Source: Burkholderiales bacterium (GTDB taxonomy: Bacteria > Pseudomonadota > Gammaproteobacteria > Burkholderiales > SG8-39). Taken from it: 64,000 nucleotides of DNA. Positions 38,245 to 48,765 of the stretch are shown here, one piece after another. The notes below the pieces were generated by a model, which worked only from the letters and a program-made list of their open reading frames with translations, made no database searches and was not told the DNA's origin. A program made the position numbers and the translations under genes. Numbering within the stretch: the stretch's first letter is position 1; each line of letters begins with the position of its first letter. The stretch is from positions 1 through 64,000 of the forward strand of contig JAOAEA010000005.1 in the NCBI GenBank assembly GCA_026417035.1, given 5' to 3'.

Positions 38245-38474
38245 ATACTAGAAAAGTGCCGCTTATGAAGGCAATCGTGCAGATGATCCCCGAGGTGGAC
38301 TCGGGCGCGCGTTGTTGTCTGCCCGCCACAAGGGCGCCGTCGCGAGCTTCGAGCGAGGGGCCTGGCAACGGCGCGCCGGGCACGCGCGAGCGCGAAGCGC
38401 AGCGGCTAGCTGGCGGCGCGGCCGGCCGCAGAACACGGCCGGATTCGGGGACTTGCGCCCAAGAGGCGCAGGGC

Positions 38475-38548
38475 TGGAGCGGGTGATGGGAATCGAACCC
38501 ACGTTCTTAGCTTGGGAAGCTAATGTTCTACCATTGAACTACACCCGC
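38475..38548 (-). tRNA. tRNA-Gly (anticodon CCC)
   Basis: Reverse complement GCGGGTGTAGTTCAATGGTAGAACATTAGCTTCCCAAGCTAAGAACGTGGGTTCGATTCCCATCACCCGCTCCA folds as a cloverleaf; loop TTCCCAA; CCA encoded. Confidence 0.95.
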
Positions 38549-38690
38549 GGGCCGGCCGAATTCTAGCGCGGCGCGAGACCTGCGCGCAGCCATGCCGCGG
38601 CGGGACCGGCTCCGCTGCCCTCCGCGAGGCCCTGCGGGCGCGTCCGGCCGTCGCCGGGAGAGGCGTCCCCGGGCTGCTAAGATTGCCGCC

Positions 38691-38894
38691 ATGATCCGCC
38701 TGTCGGTGAACGGCGAACACCGCGAGCTCGCCGAGCCGGCGAACCTCGCCCGGCTCGTCGAAACGCTGGGCCTCGCCGGAAAGAGGATCGCCGTCGAGCG
38801 AAACGGTGAGATCGTGCCGCGCACCCGCTACGCGGCGACGGCGCTCGCCGATGGCGACCGGCTCGAGATCGTCGTCGCCGTCGGCGGCGGCTGA
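38691..38894 (+). CDS. thiS: Sulfur carrier protein ThiS
   Basis: [28 protein letters not shown]...IVVAVGGG, C-terminal GG. Confidence 0.93.
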   Translation: MIRLSVNGEHRELAEPANLARLVETLGLAGKRIAVERNGEIVPRTRYAATALADGDRLEIVVAVGGG

Positions 38895-38946
38895 CGAACC
38901 ACGGCGTCCGCGCGGACGCGCCCGAACCCACCCGGAAAGTGCTTCC

Positions 38947-39771
38947 ATGAACGCCCCGCTCCCCACCGCCGAAGCCGGCGCCGATCCCCTGGTGATCGCT
39001 GGCCGCGCCTACCGCTCGCGCCTGCTCATCGGCACCGGCAAGTACAAGGACTTCGACGAGACGCGCCGCGCCGTCGAGGCGAGCGGCGCCGAGATCGTGA
39101 CGGTCGCGATCCGCCGCACCAACATCGGCCAGAACGCGAACGAGCCGTCGCTCCTCGACGCGCTGCCGCCGTCGAAGTACACGTATCTCCCCAACACCGC
39201 CGGCTGCTACACCGCGGAGGATGCCGTGCGGACGCTGCGCCTCGCGCGCGAGCTCCTCGACGGGCACGACCTCGTGAAACTCGAGGTGCTCGGCGATCCG
39301 AAGACGCTCTTCCCGAACGTGGTCGAGACCATCGCCGCGGCCGAGACCCTGGTGCGCGAGGGCTTCAAGGTGATGGTGTACACGAGCGACGACCCGATCG
39401 TCGCGAAGCGGCTCGAGGAAGCAGGCTGCGTCGCCGTGATGCCGCTCGCGTCGCTCATCGGCTCCGGCATGGGCATCCTGAACCCGTGGAACCTCGCGCT
39501 CGTCATCGAGAACGCCAAGGTCCCGGTGATCGTGGACGCCGGCGTCGGCACGGCCTCAGACGCGGCGATCGCGATGGAGCTCGGCTGCGACGCGGTGCTC
39601 ATGAACACCGCGGTCGCGCAGGCGAAGCATCCGGTGCTGATGGCGCAGGCGATGCGCAAAGCGGTCGAGGCGGGCCGCGAAGCGTTCCTCGCCGGCCGCA
39701 TGCCGAAGAAACTCTATTCGGCGAGCCCGAGCTCGCCCGCCTCCGGGCTCATTCCGCCCAAGGCCGGCTGA
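38947..39771 (+). CDS. thiG: Thiazole synthase
   Basis: [72 protein letters not shown]. Confidence 0.97.
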   Translation: MNAPLPTAEAGADPLVIAGRAYRSRLLIGTGKYKDFDETRRAVEASGAEIVTVAIRRTNIGQNANEPSLLDALPPSKYTYLPNTAGCYTAEDAVRTLRLARELLDGHDLVKLEVLGDPKTLFPNVVETIAAAETLVREGFKVMVYTSDDPIVAKRLEEAGCVAVMPLASLIGSGMGILNPWNLALVIENAKVPVIVDAGVGTASDAAIAMELGCDAVLMNTAVAQAKHPVLMAQAMRKAVEAGREAFLAGRMPKKLYSASPSSPASGLIPPKAG

Positions 39772-39894
39772 GAGGCCATCCCGGAGGCGGCCCGGCGGAG
39801 CGCACGTGGTCGTCGACGGCGCGATCGCCCGGATGTTCCGCATGGCCGACGCAGGCGCCGGCGCGACCTCCGCGCCTGCGGCGAGCGGCATCGC

Positions 39895-40599
39895 GTGACC
39901 GAGCCGCGCGACCCGGCCGGCACGCCGCCCCCGGCTCGGCGCACGGTCCGCAGCTACGTGCTGCGCGCGGGACGCATCACCGACGCCCAGGCCCGCTCGG
40001 TCGCCGAGCTGCTGCCGGTCTATGGCATCGCCTTCTCCGCTGCGCCGCTCGACCTCGACGCCGCGTTCGGGCGCAGCGCACCGAAGGTCCTCGAGATCGG
40101 CTTCGGCATGGGCGAGACGACCGCCGCGATCGCGCAGGCGAACCCCGGCACCGACTATCTCGCGATCGAGGTGCACACGCCGGGCGTGGGCGGGCTGCTC
40201 AAGCGCATCCGCGACCTCCGGCTCGCGAACGTGCGCATCGTGCAGCACGACGCGGTCGAGGTGCTCGAGAAAATGATCCCGCCGGGAACGCTCGACGGCG
40301 TGCACATCTTCTTCCCCGACCCGTGGCCGAAGAAGCGCCACCACAAGCGGCGCCTGGTGCAGCCGCCTTTCGTCGCGCTCGTCGCCTCGCGCCTGAAGCC
40401 GGGCGGCATCCTCCACGTCGCCACCGATTGGGAGGACTACGCGCTGCAGATCCTCGCGGTGCTTTCCGCCGAACCGCTGCTCGCGAACACCGCGGACGGT
40501 TTCGCGCCGCGGCCCGAGACGCGGCCGCTCACCAAGTTCGAGAACCGCGGCCTGAGGCTCGGGCACCGCGTGTGGGACGTCGTGTTCCGGCGGCGCTAG
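39895..40599 (+). CDS. trmB: tRNA (guanine-N7-)-methyltransferase
   Basis: [56 protein letters not shown]. Confidence 0.95.
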   Translation: MTEPRDPAGTPPPARRTVRSYVLRAGRITDAQARSVAELLPVYGIAFSAAPLDLDAAFGRSAPKVLEIGFGMGETTAAIAQANPGTDYLAIEVHTPGVGGLLKRIRDLRLANVRIVQHDAVEVLEKMIPPGTLDGVHIFFPDPWPKKRHHKRRLVQPPFVALVASRLKPGGILHVATDWEDYALQILAVLSAEPLLANTADGFAPRPETRPLTKFENRGLRLGHRVWDVVFRRR

Positions 40600-40782
40600 C
40601 GCGCGAGGCGCCGCCAAGGGGGCCCGCGGCGGACGCGGGGGACACGGGGGACGGGGAGGAGCTAGGGCGAACGGTCCCGGCCCGGCAGGGCGCGCCCTGC
40701 CGGCGCGACGCGCGCTCGCGGTGCGACCCGTCCACTCGCGCGGCCCGTCGCGCTTTTCGCGCTTTCGCGGCTCGCGCCCTTC

Positions 40783-42996
40783 CTAGTCGCCGACCGCCGC
40801 CGCGAGCGCGCGGTCGAAGGCGCTCTCCCCGGTCTCCACGACGCGCAGCCAGCCCGCCTTCACCGCCTCCGCGAGCTCGCCGGCGTCCATCGACCGCGGC
40901 GGCTGGCCGGCCGCGCGGAACGCATAGAGGGTCCGCTTGGGACTCACCCAGCCGATCTTCATCCGCACCGGCGGATCCGCGTCGCCGAACTCCACCACGG
41001 TCCCGCGCTCGAGGCGCAGGAAGCCGAGCTTCGCCGCCGCGGCATCGAACTCGCCGAGCGGCGACGGCGCGGCCGCGGGCGCGGGTGCGGCGGGCTTCGG
41101 CGCAGGCGGCGGCGGGACGGCCTGCGCGCGCGCCGCGTTGAGGAGCGCGGTGTGGGCCTGCATCAGCTCTTCCAGGAATGCGTCGCGCTCGGCATGGGGG
41201 ACATTGGCGGCCTGCATGCCCTTGACCAGCGCCGGGACGAGCTTCGGCAGCAGCGCCGCGAGCTTCGGCACGTCGGCGCGCGCCTTCGGCGCGACGCTCC
41301 ACACGAGGTCGTCCATCGCCTGCACGAGGGCGCTGCGGGGCTCGCGCGCCGCGTCGCCGGCGAGCTCGGCGAGCGCGAGCGCCGGCACCCACACCTCGCG
41401 GAGGAACTTCGCGACGAAGCCGGGGACGTCGCCGCCGGCCCGCAGCTCGACCTCGGCGCGCGCGGTCGCCCGCGCCTGCTCGGCGCGCTCGCGCTCGGCG
41501 AGCTCCGCCGCGACGCGCTCGAGCTCCGCATCCTGCCGCCGCGCCGCTTCGCCGGCGGCCTGCTCGATCCGCGCGATCGCGTCCTCGAAGATGGCCAGGT
41601 CCGTTTCGAAGCGCGCATTGAGATCTTCCACCACCGCGCGCAGCGTGGCGACGAAGGCGCCCTCGGGCGAGGCGTCGAGCTCCGGATCGGAGGCGAGCTC
41701 GGTAATCCGGGTGAGGAGCCTGCGCACCGGATGCTCGCGGCGCGCGAAAAAGCTGCGGTCGAGGAGCGCCGCCTTGAACGCGGCGATCCGCAGGCGGTCG
41801 ACCTCGGCCTTGACCGCATCCGGGACCGAGCGGTCGCCGAGCACGAAGTCGAAGACGACGCCGACGAGCTCGCCGGTGAGCTGGTCGAGCGGATGCGCGC
41901 CGGCGACGCGCTGCACGGCCTCCGCGTAGGCGATGCCGGCGAGCGGCGCGCCCACGACGGCGCCTGCGTGGCCCGCGCCCGCAACCGCGGGGGGTGCGCC
42001 GGCCGCCGGGGCGGCGCCCGGGACCACCGGCACGAGCGCCGCCGCCTGCAGCTGGGCGAGCGAGGCGAGCACCTCGGGGTCCACCGGCGTGGCGAGCGCG
42101 CTCGCATACAGCGTCCCTTCCGGGTTCGCCATCATCCGCGCGCCTTGCCGCAACGAGCCGCCGCCGGCCGCAAGCATGGAGGCGACGATCGCGCCGAGAT
42201 CCATCGGCATGCCGGCGGCCCCGGGCAGGAGATCGCGCAGCGACAGCACCTGGCTCACGGAGAGATCGGGGCGCTTGCGCCCGGATCCGGCCTCCGCCGC
42301 GGCGCCCCCCGCGGCGCCGCCGCGCCCCGTGTCGCGGGCGCGCTGGATCTCGTGCTTGAGCCGCGGCACGATGCCCGCGGCGATCAGTTGCTCGTTCAGC
42401 TCGAAGTAGAGCTTGCGCAGCGCGAGCGTGAGATGCGGCTGCAGCACGTTGAGGATCGTCGCCCGGACCGGGCCGGAGTCGGCCGCGGCGTCGATCGCGT
42501 GCTTGAGGGCCGACAGCGCCGCGTCGGGGTCGACCGGGTTCGCCTCGCGCTCGACCGGGCCGTCCTCGCCGAGCAGGGCGCCGATGCGCGTCTCGACCCC
42601 GAGGAGCTCGTCGGCGTCGAGCTCGTTCATCGCCTTCGAGCGCAGCCGCCCGATGGCGATCTGGTCTTCGATCATGCCGTCGTCGACGAGCGTGAGCTCG
42701 TCGAGCGAGAGCGCCTGCGCCGCCGGCTTCGGCCCGCCGCGGTCGAGCCGCGCGTCGAAGCCCTGCAGGAACCGCTTCTCGAAGTCGGCGAGGATCGCCT
42801 CCCGCGACGCGCGTGCCCGCCCGGCGGCCTCGGCGATGATCCGCTGCTCCGCCATGTTGCCGGAGGCCGCTTCGAGCTCGTGCAGCGCCTGCGGCAGGGC
42901 GTCGAATCCCGACTTCACGCCGCCCGCGAGCTCGGCGCGCGCGAGCTCGCGGATGTGCCCGAGCAGCGCGGGTGCGTTCGGGTGGCGCCTGTGCAT
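40783..42996 (-). CDS. DUF1631 family protein
   Basis: Long acidic/Ala-rich protein; LDELTLVDDGMIEDQIAIGRLRSKAMNELDADELLGVETRIGALLG and C-terminal VRMKIGWVSPKRTLYAFRA. Confidence 0.8.
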   Translation of the reverse strand: MHRRHPNAPALLGHIRELARAELAGGVKSGFDALPQALHELEAASGNMAEQRIIAEAAGRARASREAILADFEKRFLQGFDARLDRGGPKPAAQALSLDELTLVDDGMIEDQIAIGRLRSKAMNELDADELLGVETRIGALLGEDGPVEREANPVDPDAALSALKHAIDAAADSGPVRATILNVLQPHLTLALRKLYFELNEQLIAAGIVPRLKHEIQRARDTGRGGAAGGAAAEAGSGRKRPDLSVSQVLSLRDLLPGAAGMPMDLGAIVASMLAAGGGSLRQGARMMANPEGTLYASALATPVDPEVLASLAQLQAAALVPVVPGAAPAAGAPPAVAGAGHAGAVVGAPLAGIAYAEAVQRVAGAHPLDQLTGELVGVVFDFVLGDRSVPDAVKAEVDRLRIAAFKAALLDRSFFARREHPVRRLLTRITELASDPELDASPEGAFVATLRAVVEDLNARFETDLAIFEDAIARIEQAAGEAARRQDAELERVAAELAERERAEQARATARAEVELRAGGDVPGFVAKFLREVWVPALALAELAGDAAREPRSALVQAMDDLVWSVAPKARADVPKLAALLPKLVPALVKGMQAANVPHAERDAFLEELMQAHTALLNAARAQAVPPPPAPKPAAPAPAAAPSPLGEFDAAAAKLGFLRLERGTVVEFGDADPPVRMKIGWVSPKRTLYAFRAAGQPPRSMDAGELAEAVKAGWLRVVETGESAFDRALAAAVGD

Positions 42997-43045
42997 GACG
43001 CGAAATCTATCACGCCCGCTCTGACGGCCCGCTGACGCGCGGCGG

Positions 43046-43768
43046 CTACGCGCCGAGCTTCTTCGCGAGGTCGATGAAGTCCTTCGCGTTCACCTCGAAG
43101 CGCGGCTCCGGCTTCAGGTCCTTGCGGGCGCCGGGCCCGAACTCGAGCGGCCGCTGCACGAACGCCGCCTTGAGGCCGCAGCGCTTCGCGGCGTCGAGGT
43201 CGCTCTTGTGCGCCGCGACCATCATCATCTGCCAGGGCCGCAGGCCGAGGAGCTCGCACGCGCCGAGGTACACCTGCGGGTCGGGCTTGTAGTGGCGGAA
43301 GAGTTCCGCCGAGAGCACCGCGTCCCAGGGGAGCTTCGCGTGCTTCGCCATGTCGACGAGCAGCGCGACGTTGCCGTTGGAGAGCGTCGCGATCACGAAC
43401 CGCTTCTTCAGCCGCTTGAGGCCCGCGACCGCGTCGGGCCAGGGCTTGAGCCGGTGCCAGACCCGGTTGAAGTGCGAGCGCTCCGCTTCGTCGAACGCCG
43501 CGGCGATCCCGAACTGCGCGAGGAGGTCGTCGAGGATCATCCGGTGCAGGGCGTCGACCGGCGTCCACGCGAGCTCGCCGCGGCGCACGCGGTCCATCGC
43601 CGGCGCGTAGCCCGCCCGCCAGCCGTCGGCGAACGCGGCCCAGTCGACCACGAGCCTCTTCGCGGCGCCGAGCCGGCGGCCCTCGCGGATGATCGTGCCG
43701 CGCCAGTCCACGACGGTGCCGAACACGTCGAAGGCGAGCGCCTTCACTTCCGCCAGTGCTTTCCTCAT
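43046..43768 (-). CDS. Haloacid dehalogenase type II (HAD superfamily)
   Basis: KALAFDVFGTVVDWRGTIIREG; ATLSNGNVALLVDMAKHAKLPWDAVLSAELFRHYKPDPQVYLGA. Confidence 0.93.
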   Translation of the reverse strand: MRKALAEVKALAFDVFGTVVDWRGTIIREGRRLGAAKRLVVDWAAFADGWRAGYAPAMDRVRRGELAWTPVDALHRMILDDLLAQFGIAAAFDEAERSHFNRVWHRLKPWPDAVAGLKRLKKRFVIATLSNGNVALLVDMAKHAKLPWDAVLSAELFRHYKPDPQVYLGACELLGLRPWQMMMVAAHKSDLDAAKRCGLKAAFVQRPLEFGPGARKDLKPEPRFEVNAKDFIDLAKKLGA

Positions 43769-44973
43769 CGGCTCCCCTCCGGTCCGGAATCCAGGAACAG
43801 CTCGAGCAGGTCGTTGAGGTAGCGCCGGCCGCGCTCGGTCGGCCGCACCAGCGTCGGGCCGACCACGGCGAGCCCCTTCGCCTCCGCGCGCGCGAGCGGC
43901 GCCGCGACGGCGGCGATCGCGAGCCCCGTGCGTTCCGTGAAGAGCGCGGGCGCGAAGCCCTCCGTCAGCCTGAACGCGTTCATCATGAACTCGAAGGCGA
44001 GCTCTCCCCGCGCGACCTCGCGGCGCTCGACGACCTGCGCGCCCGCCGCGACGCGGCGCATGTACTCGGCCGGCGTGCGCGCGCGCGCTTCGCGCACGAC
44101 CCGGTCGGGAAACGAGATCTTGGCGTGCGCGCCGGCGCCGATGCCGAGATAGTCGCCGAAGCGCCAGTAGTTGAGGTTGTGCCGGCACTCGTGCCCGGCG
44201 CGGGCGTGCGCGGAGGTCTCGTAGTGACGGAAACCGGCCGCCGCGAGCGTCGCCTCGACGGCGTCGTGGATCGCCGCCGCCGCGTCCTCGTCGGGGAGCG
44301 GCGGCGGACGGGTCGCGAAGAGGGTGTTCGGTTCGATCGTGAGGTGATAGGCCGAGACGTGCGGCGCCCCGCTGGCGATCGCGGCTTGCGCGTCGCGCCG
44401 CGCGCCCGCTTCGTCCTGGCCGGGCAGCGCGTACATGAGGTCGATGTTGAAGTTCGCGAAGCTCTGCGCGGCGATCTCGACGGCACGATGCGCCTCGCGC
44501 GCGCCGTGGATGCGCCCGAGCGACGCGAGGCACCCGTCGTCGAAGCTCTGCACGCCGAGCGAGAGCCGGTTCACGCCGGCGGCGCGGAAGTCGCGGAACC
44601 GGCCGGCCTCGACCGTGCCGGGATTGGCCTCGAGCGTCACCTCCGCGTCGGGGTCGAGCGCGAGGCGCGCGCGGATCGCGGCGAGGAGCCGGTCGATCGA
44701 ACGCGCCGCGAAGAGGCTCGGCGTGCCGCCGCCGAGGAATACCGTGTGCACGCGCCGCCCCCAGACGGCCGGCAGCGCCGATTCCAGGTCGGCGATGAGC
44801 GCATCGACGTACTCGTCCTCGGGCAGCGCGCCGCGCGCCTCGTGCGAGTTGAAGTCGCAATAGGGGCACTTCCTCACGCACCACGGCAGGTGGACGTAGA
44901 CGGCAAGGGGCGGCAGGACGGCGAGGCGCGTTCCGCTCGCCGGGGCCGGTGCCTGGATGACTGCGGTGGCCAT
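43765..44973 (-). CDS. hemW: Radical SAM heme chaperone HemW
   Basis: LAVYVHLPWCVRKCPYCDFNSH; HTVFLGGGTPSLF; RLSLGVQSFDDGCLASLGR. Confidence 0.93.
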   Translation of the reverse strand: MATAVIQAPAPASGTRLAVLPPLAVYVHLPWCVRKCPYCDFNSHEARGALPEDEYVDALIADLESALPAVWGRRVHTVFLGGGTPSLFAARSIDRLLAAIRARLALDPDAEVTLEANPGTVEAGRFRDFRAAGVNRLSLGVQSFDDGCLASLGRIHGAREAHRAVEIAAQSFANFNIDLMYALPGQDEAGARRDAQAAIASGAPHVSAYHLTIEPNTLFATRPPPLPDEDAAAAIHDAVEATLAAAGFRHYETSAHARAGHECRHNLNYWRFGDYLGIGAGAHAKISFPDRVVREARARTPAEYMRRVAAGAQVVERREVARGELAFEFMMNAFRLTEGFAPALFTERTGLAIAAVAAPLARAEAKGLAVVGPTLVRPTERGRRYLNDLLELFLDSGPEGSR

Positions 44974-45100
44974 GGGAGTTCGCGCGCGCGGGAATCGCGG
45001 GACGCAGCCCGAGGGTCGGACGGCCCGCGTTTGACCCGCGCCTGCCGCGATTTTACAGTGCCGCATCGCGGCGGATGCCGCGCTGCCGCGACTTCCGCCG

Positions 45101-45550
45101 ATGCACCGCCTCTTTCGCCACGAGTTCGAGGTCCTGCCTTCCGCGCTCGACCGCAACGGCCACGTGAACAACGTCCAGTACGTGCAGTGGATGCAGGACG
45201 TCGCCGTGATGCACGCCGACGCCGCCGGCTGCAGCGCGGTGACCGAGGCGATCGGCGCGACCTGGGTCGCGCGGAGCCATTGGATCGAGTACCTCCGCCC
45301 CGCCTTCGCGGGCGACCGCATCGCGGCGGTGACCTGGGTCGCGAACTTCCGCCGGGTGCGCTCGCTCAGGAAGTACCGGTTCGTGCGCATCGGCGACGCG
45401 GCGCTCATCGCCCAGGGCGAGACCGACTGGGTCTTCGTGGACGCCGCGACCGGCAAGCTGCGCGCGATCCCGGAGAGCGTGTCCGGCGCGTTCGTCCTCG
45501 TCCCCGAGGCCGAGGAGCCGGACGCCGCCGCGATCGCGGCGGGCCGCTGA
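45101..45550 (+). CDS. Hotdog-fold acyl-CoA thioesterase (4-hydroxybenzoyl-CoA thioesterase-like)
   Basis: DRNGHVNNVQYVQWMQDVAVMHADAAG; ARSHWIEYLRPAFAGD. Confidence 0.85.
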   Translation: MHRLFRHEFEVLPSALDRNGHVNNVQYVQWMQDVAVMHADAAGCSAVTEAIGATWVARSHWIEYLRPAFAGDRIAAVTWVANFRRVRSLRKYRFVRIGDAALIAQGETDWVFVDAATGKLRAIPESVSGAFVLVPEAEEPDAAAIAAGR

Positions 45551-45566
45551 CGCGGGCGGCGGCGCG

Positions 45567-46091
45567 ATGACCGTCCATCGGCCGGTCAGGCTCTTCATCG
45601 CAACGAGCCTCGACGGCTGCATCGCGCGCGCCGACGGGCGCGTGGACTGGCTCTTCACGGACGGCGACTACGGTTACGCGGCGTTCTACGACGCCGTCGA
45701 CACGGTGATCATGGGCCGGCGGACCTACGACGATGTCCTCGGGTCCGGGCCTTACCCGTATCCCGGCAAGGCGGGTTTCGTGTTCTCCCACTCGCCGCCC
45801 GCCGCGGCCCCCGAGCACGTGACCTTCGTGTCCGGCCCGCCGGCGGCGCTCGTCGCGCGGCTGCGCGAGGCGCAGGGCAAGGCCCTGTGGCTCGTCGGCG
45901 GCGCCGGCCTGGTCGCGTCGTTCCTCGACGCGGACCTCGTCGACGAGATCATCGTCTCCGTGCATCCGCGGATCCTCGGTGCGGGGATCCCGCTCTTCCC
46001 GCGCCAGGGCCGGGAACTCGCCCTCGAGCTCGCCGGCGTCACCCCGTTCCCGAGCGGGTTGGTGCAGCTGCGTTACGCGCGGCGGCGCTGA
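45567..46091 (+). CDS. Dihydrofolate reductase/RibD C-terminal family protein
   Basis: RLFIATSLDGCIARADGRVDWLF; DTVIMGRRTYDDVL; LWLVGGAGLVASFLDADLVDEIIVSVHPRILGAGIPLF. Confidence 0.9.
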   Translation: MTVHRPVRLFIATSLDGCIARADGRVDWLFTDGDYGYAAFYDAVDTVIMGRRTYDDVLGSGPYPYPGKAGFVFSHSPPAAAPEHVTFVSGPPAALVARLREAQGKALWLVGGAGLVASFLDADLVDEIIVSVHPRILGAGIPLFPRQGRELALELAGVTPFPSGLVQLRYARRR

Positions 46092-46202
46092 GGCGGCCCC
46101 CGCCCCTCGCCCGCTATCGGCTTGCCGAAGAACGCTCCCCTCTTGAGCGCGCCGGTCGTCGTCGCCGTCGGAGAGCGTGGCGAAGCGTTTATCAAGGGCC
46201 CG

Positions 46203-46793
46203 CTATCCGTCCTCGCGGATGAGCTCGATCAGGCGCCGCAGCGCCTGCCCGCGGTGGCTGATGGCGTTCTTCTCGTCCGGGGCGAGCTCCGCGGCGGTCC
46301 GCCCGAGCGCGGGGACGAGGAAGTGCGGGTCGTAGCCGAAGCCGCCGCTGCCGCGCGGCTCGTCGATCACCTCGCCGTGCCAGCGGCCCTGGGCGATCAG
46401 GGGCTCGGGGTCGTGCGCGTGGCGGACCAGGACGATGACCGCGTAGTAGTGGGCGGCGCGGTCGGCGACGCCCGCGAGCAGCCGCACGAGCTTCGCGTTG
46501 TTGCGGTTGTCCGAGCGGGGCTCGCCCGCGAAGCGCGCCGAGTGCACGCCGGGCTCGCCGCCGAGCGCGCGCACGCAGATGCCCGAATCGTCGGCGAGCG
46601 CGGGCAGGCCGGAGAGCTCGGCCGCGTGGCGCGCCTTGACGAGCGCGTTCTCGACGAAGGTGTCGTGCGGCTCCGCGACCTCCAGGATGCCGAGGTCGCC
46701 CTGCGGGACGATCGCGTAGCCGAGCGGCGCGAGCAGCTCGCGGAACTCGCGCAGCTTGCCGGGGTTGCCGGAGGCGAGGACGATCGTTCTCAC
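46203..46793 (-). CDS. rdgB: XTP/dITP diphosphatase (RdgB/HAM1)
   Basis: TIVLASGNPGKLREFRELL; FVENALVKARHAAELSGLPALADDSGICVRAL; GFGYDPHFLVPALGRTAAEL. Confidence 0.95.
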   Translation of the reverse strand: MRTIVLASGNPGKLREFRELLAPLGYAIVPQGDLGILEVAEPHDTFVENALVKARHAAELSGLPALADDSGICVRALGGEPGVHSARFAGEPRSDNRNNAKLVRLLAGVADRAAHYYAVIVLVRHAHDPEPLIAQGRWHGEVIDEPRGSGGFGYDPHFLVPALGRTAAELAPDEKNAISHRGQALRRLIELIREDG

Positions 46794-46815
46794 GCCGCGG
46801 CCCGAGCTGACAGCT

Positions 46816-46993
46816 CAACGCAGAGGACGCAGAGAACGCAGTAAGGCGCACCCACGATGTTGTTCCTCGACCGATCCGTGCACACGCCACGCGCCTCCAC
46901 GATCGTTTCTCGCCGCTCGAGGGGGAAGCTGCAGGAGGGCGGTCGGGCCGACGCTCTCAGCGGCCCTCTGCGGCCTCCGCGCCCTCTGCGTTG
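46816..46993. repeat. Inverted-repeat-bounded intergenic element (GCAGAG-type repeat)
   Basis: Left arm 46816-46841 CAACGCAGAGGACGCAGAGAACGCAG matches the reverse complement of the right arm (46968-46993) CAACGCAGAGGGCGCGGAGGCCGCAG at 22/26 positions. Confidence 0.65.
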
Positions 46994-46999
46994 AAAGGT

Positions 47000-47716
47000 T
47001 CAGACGCCCAGCGCCCGGCGCTGCAGCGCCACCAGCTCGCGGATGCCCTTCTCCGCCAGCGCGAGCAGCGCGTCCATCTCGGCGCGCGTGAAGGGCCGGC
47101 CTTCCGCGGTCCCCTGCACCTCGACGAACCCGCCGGCACCCGTCATGACGACGTTCATGTCGGTGTCGCACGCCGCGTCTTCGGCGTAGTCGAGGTCGAG
47201 CACCGGCACGTCCTCGTGGATGCCCACGGAGACGGCGGCCACGAAGTCGGTGAACGGCAGCGCCGCGACCTTCCCCTCGCCGACGAGCCGCGCGCAGGCG
47301 TCGTGCAGCGCGACGAACGCGCCGGTGATCGACGCCGTGCGCGTGCCGCCGTCGGCCTGGATCACGTCGCAGTCGATCTGCACCGTGCGCGGCCCGAGCC
47401 GCTCGAGGTCGGTCACGGCGCGCAGCGAGCGGCCGATCAGCCGCTGGATCTCCTGCGTGCGGCCACTCTGCCGGCCGCGCGCCGCCTCCCGGTCCGTGCG
47501 CGTGTTGGTCGAGCGTGGGAGCATGCCGTACTCCGCGGTCACCCACCCGCGCTGCGTGTCGCGCAGATGCGGGGGCTGGCGCTCTTCGATGCTCGCGGTG
47601 CAGACGACGCGCGTGTCGCCGAACGCCACCAGGACCGACCCTTCGGCGTGCTTGGTGAAGCCGCGCTGGATCGTGACCGGGCGCAGCTCGTCGGGTTTGC
47701 GGCCGGAGGGGCGCAT
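47000..47716 (-). CDS. rph: Ribonuclease PH
   Basis: [61 protein letters not shown]. Confidence 0.96.
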   Translation of the reverse strand: MRPSGRKPDELRPVTIQRGFTKHAEGSVLVAFGDTRVVCTASIEERQPPHLRDTQRGWVTAEYGMLPRSTNTRTDREAARGRQSGRTQEIQRLIGRSLRAVTDLERLGPRTVQIDCDVIQADGGTRTASITGAFVALHDACARLVGEGKVAALPFTDFVAAVSVGIHEDVPVLDLDYAEDAACDTDMNVVMTGAGGFVEVQGTAEGRPFTRAEMDALLALAEKGIRELVALQRRALGV

Positions 47717-47846
47717 CAGCCGGCTCTCGGCGATCGGCTGCCGGCAGCCGGCGCCGGACGTTCGGTTGCCCGGCCGATACGCGCACGGGGCGCCGGGGCG
47801 CGCGCGCACGCCGGCGCCGGTCCGACAGCGGGGTGCCGGCCGGCGG

Positions 47847-48758
47847 TCATCCCGAGTGCTTGCGGATCGCGGAGCGGATCTCGTCGATCGCGCGCTCGAT
47901 CTCGTCGTCGGTGAGGTGGGACTGCGCCTCGCCGGCCGCCTTGCCCCAGTCCGAGAGCTTGGTCGTCTTCTCGTTCGTCTCCATGGCGAGCGTCGAGATC
48001 CAGCTGCCAGCCTCCGCGACCTCGTCCGCCCAGGTCATGGCGACGACGGACAGGTTGTCGCGCTCCGCGCCGCCGCGCGCCTCGGCGAGGTCCATGAGCT
48101 GCGGGACGCCGTGCATCACGTCGCCGCTGGCGAGCCGCTCGCCGATCTCGCGGGCGCCGAGCGGGCCCCAGAACCCGTCCGTGCACAGGACGATCGTGTC
48201 GCCGTGCCGCAGCAGCGCCCGGCGCGAGAGCTCCACCTTCGGCGGCGTCATCTGGCCGAGGCAGTTGAAGATCTTGTTGCGCTCCGGGTGCACGCCGACC
48301 GCCTCCTCGCGCAGCCGCCCGAGGTCGACGAGCATCTGCACCCGCGAGTGGTCCTTGGTCTGCATCTCGACGCGGCCGTCGCGGACGAGGTAGAGCCGCG
48401 AATCGCCGACATGCGCCCAGTAGGCGACCCCGTCCTGCACGACGCAGGCCACGCACGTGGTGCGCGGCGTCTCGAGGAGCCGGCGCACCTCGGCGTAGTC
48501 GAGGATCGCGAAGTGCGCGTTGGTGATCGAGTCGAGGAGGAAGCGCACCGGGTCGGCGAGCTTGGGCGTCGCCTCGCGCTGGAACGCCTCGGCGATGAAC
48601 TGCACCGCGATCTGTGCCGCGACCTCGCCGTGCAGGTGCCCGCCCATGCCGTCGGCGACGATCATCACCACCGCGTCGCGGCTGTAGCAGTAGGCGACGC
48701 GGTCCTGGTTCTCGCGGCGCCCGCCGACGCGGCTCTCCTGGTAGATCGAAAACTTCAT
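47847..48758 (-). CDS. PP2C-family Ser/Thr protein phosphatase
   Basis: [74 protein letters not shown]. Confidence 0.92.
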   Translation of the reverse strand: MKFSIYQESRVGGRRENQDRVAYCYSRDAVVMIVADGMGGHLHGEVAAQIAVQFIAEAFQREATPKLADPVRFLLDSITNAHFAILDYAEVRRLLETPRTTCVACVVQDGVAYWAHVGDSRLYLVRDGRVEMQTKDHSRVQMLVDLGRLREEAVGVHPERNKIFNCLGQMTPPKVELSRRALLRHGDTIVLCTDGFWGPLGAREIGERLASGDVMHGVPQLMDLAEARGGAERDNLSVVAMTWADEVAEAGSWISTLAMETNEKTTKLSDWGKAAGEAQSHLTDDEIERAIDEIRSAIRKHSG

Positions 48759-48765
48759 CGCCGCG

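Noticed and set aside
38256-38486. Small + strand ORF (MKAIVQMIPEVDSGARCC...) downstream of the FNR-like box
   Set aside because: No homology recognised, composition turns Arg/Ala-rich and it runs into the tRNA; insufficient support for a gene.
38312-38566. ORF encoding ...[23 protein letters not shown]
   Set aside because: This is the antisense translation of the tRNA-Gly at 38475-38548, a well-known spurious ORF type.
41152-43035. 627-aa + strand ORF opposite the DUF1631 gene
   Set aside because: Shadow ORF with biased composition; no domain signature.
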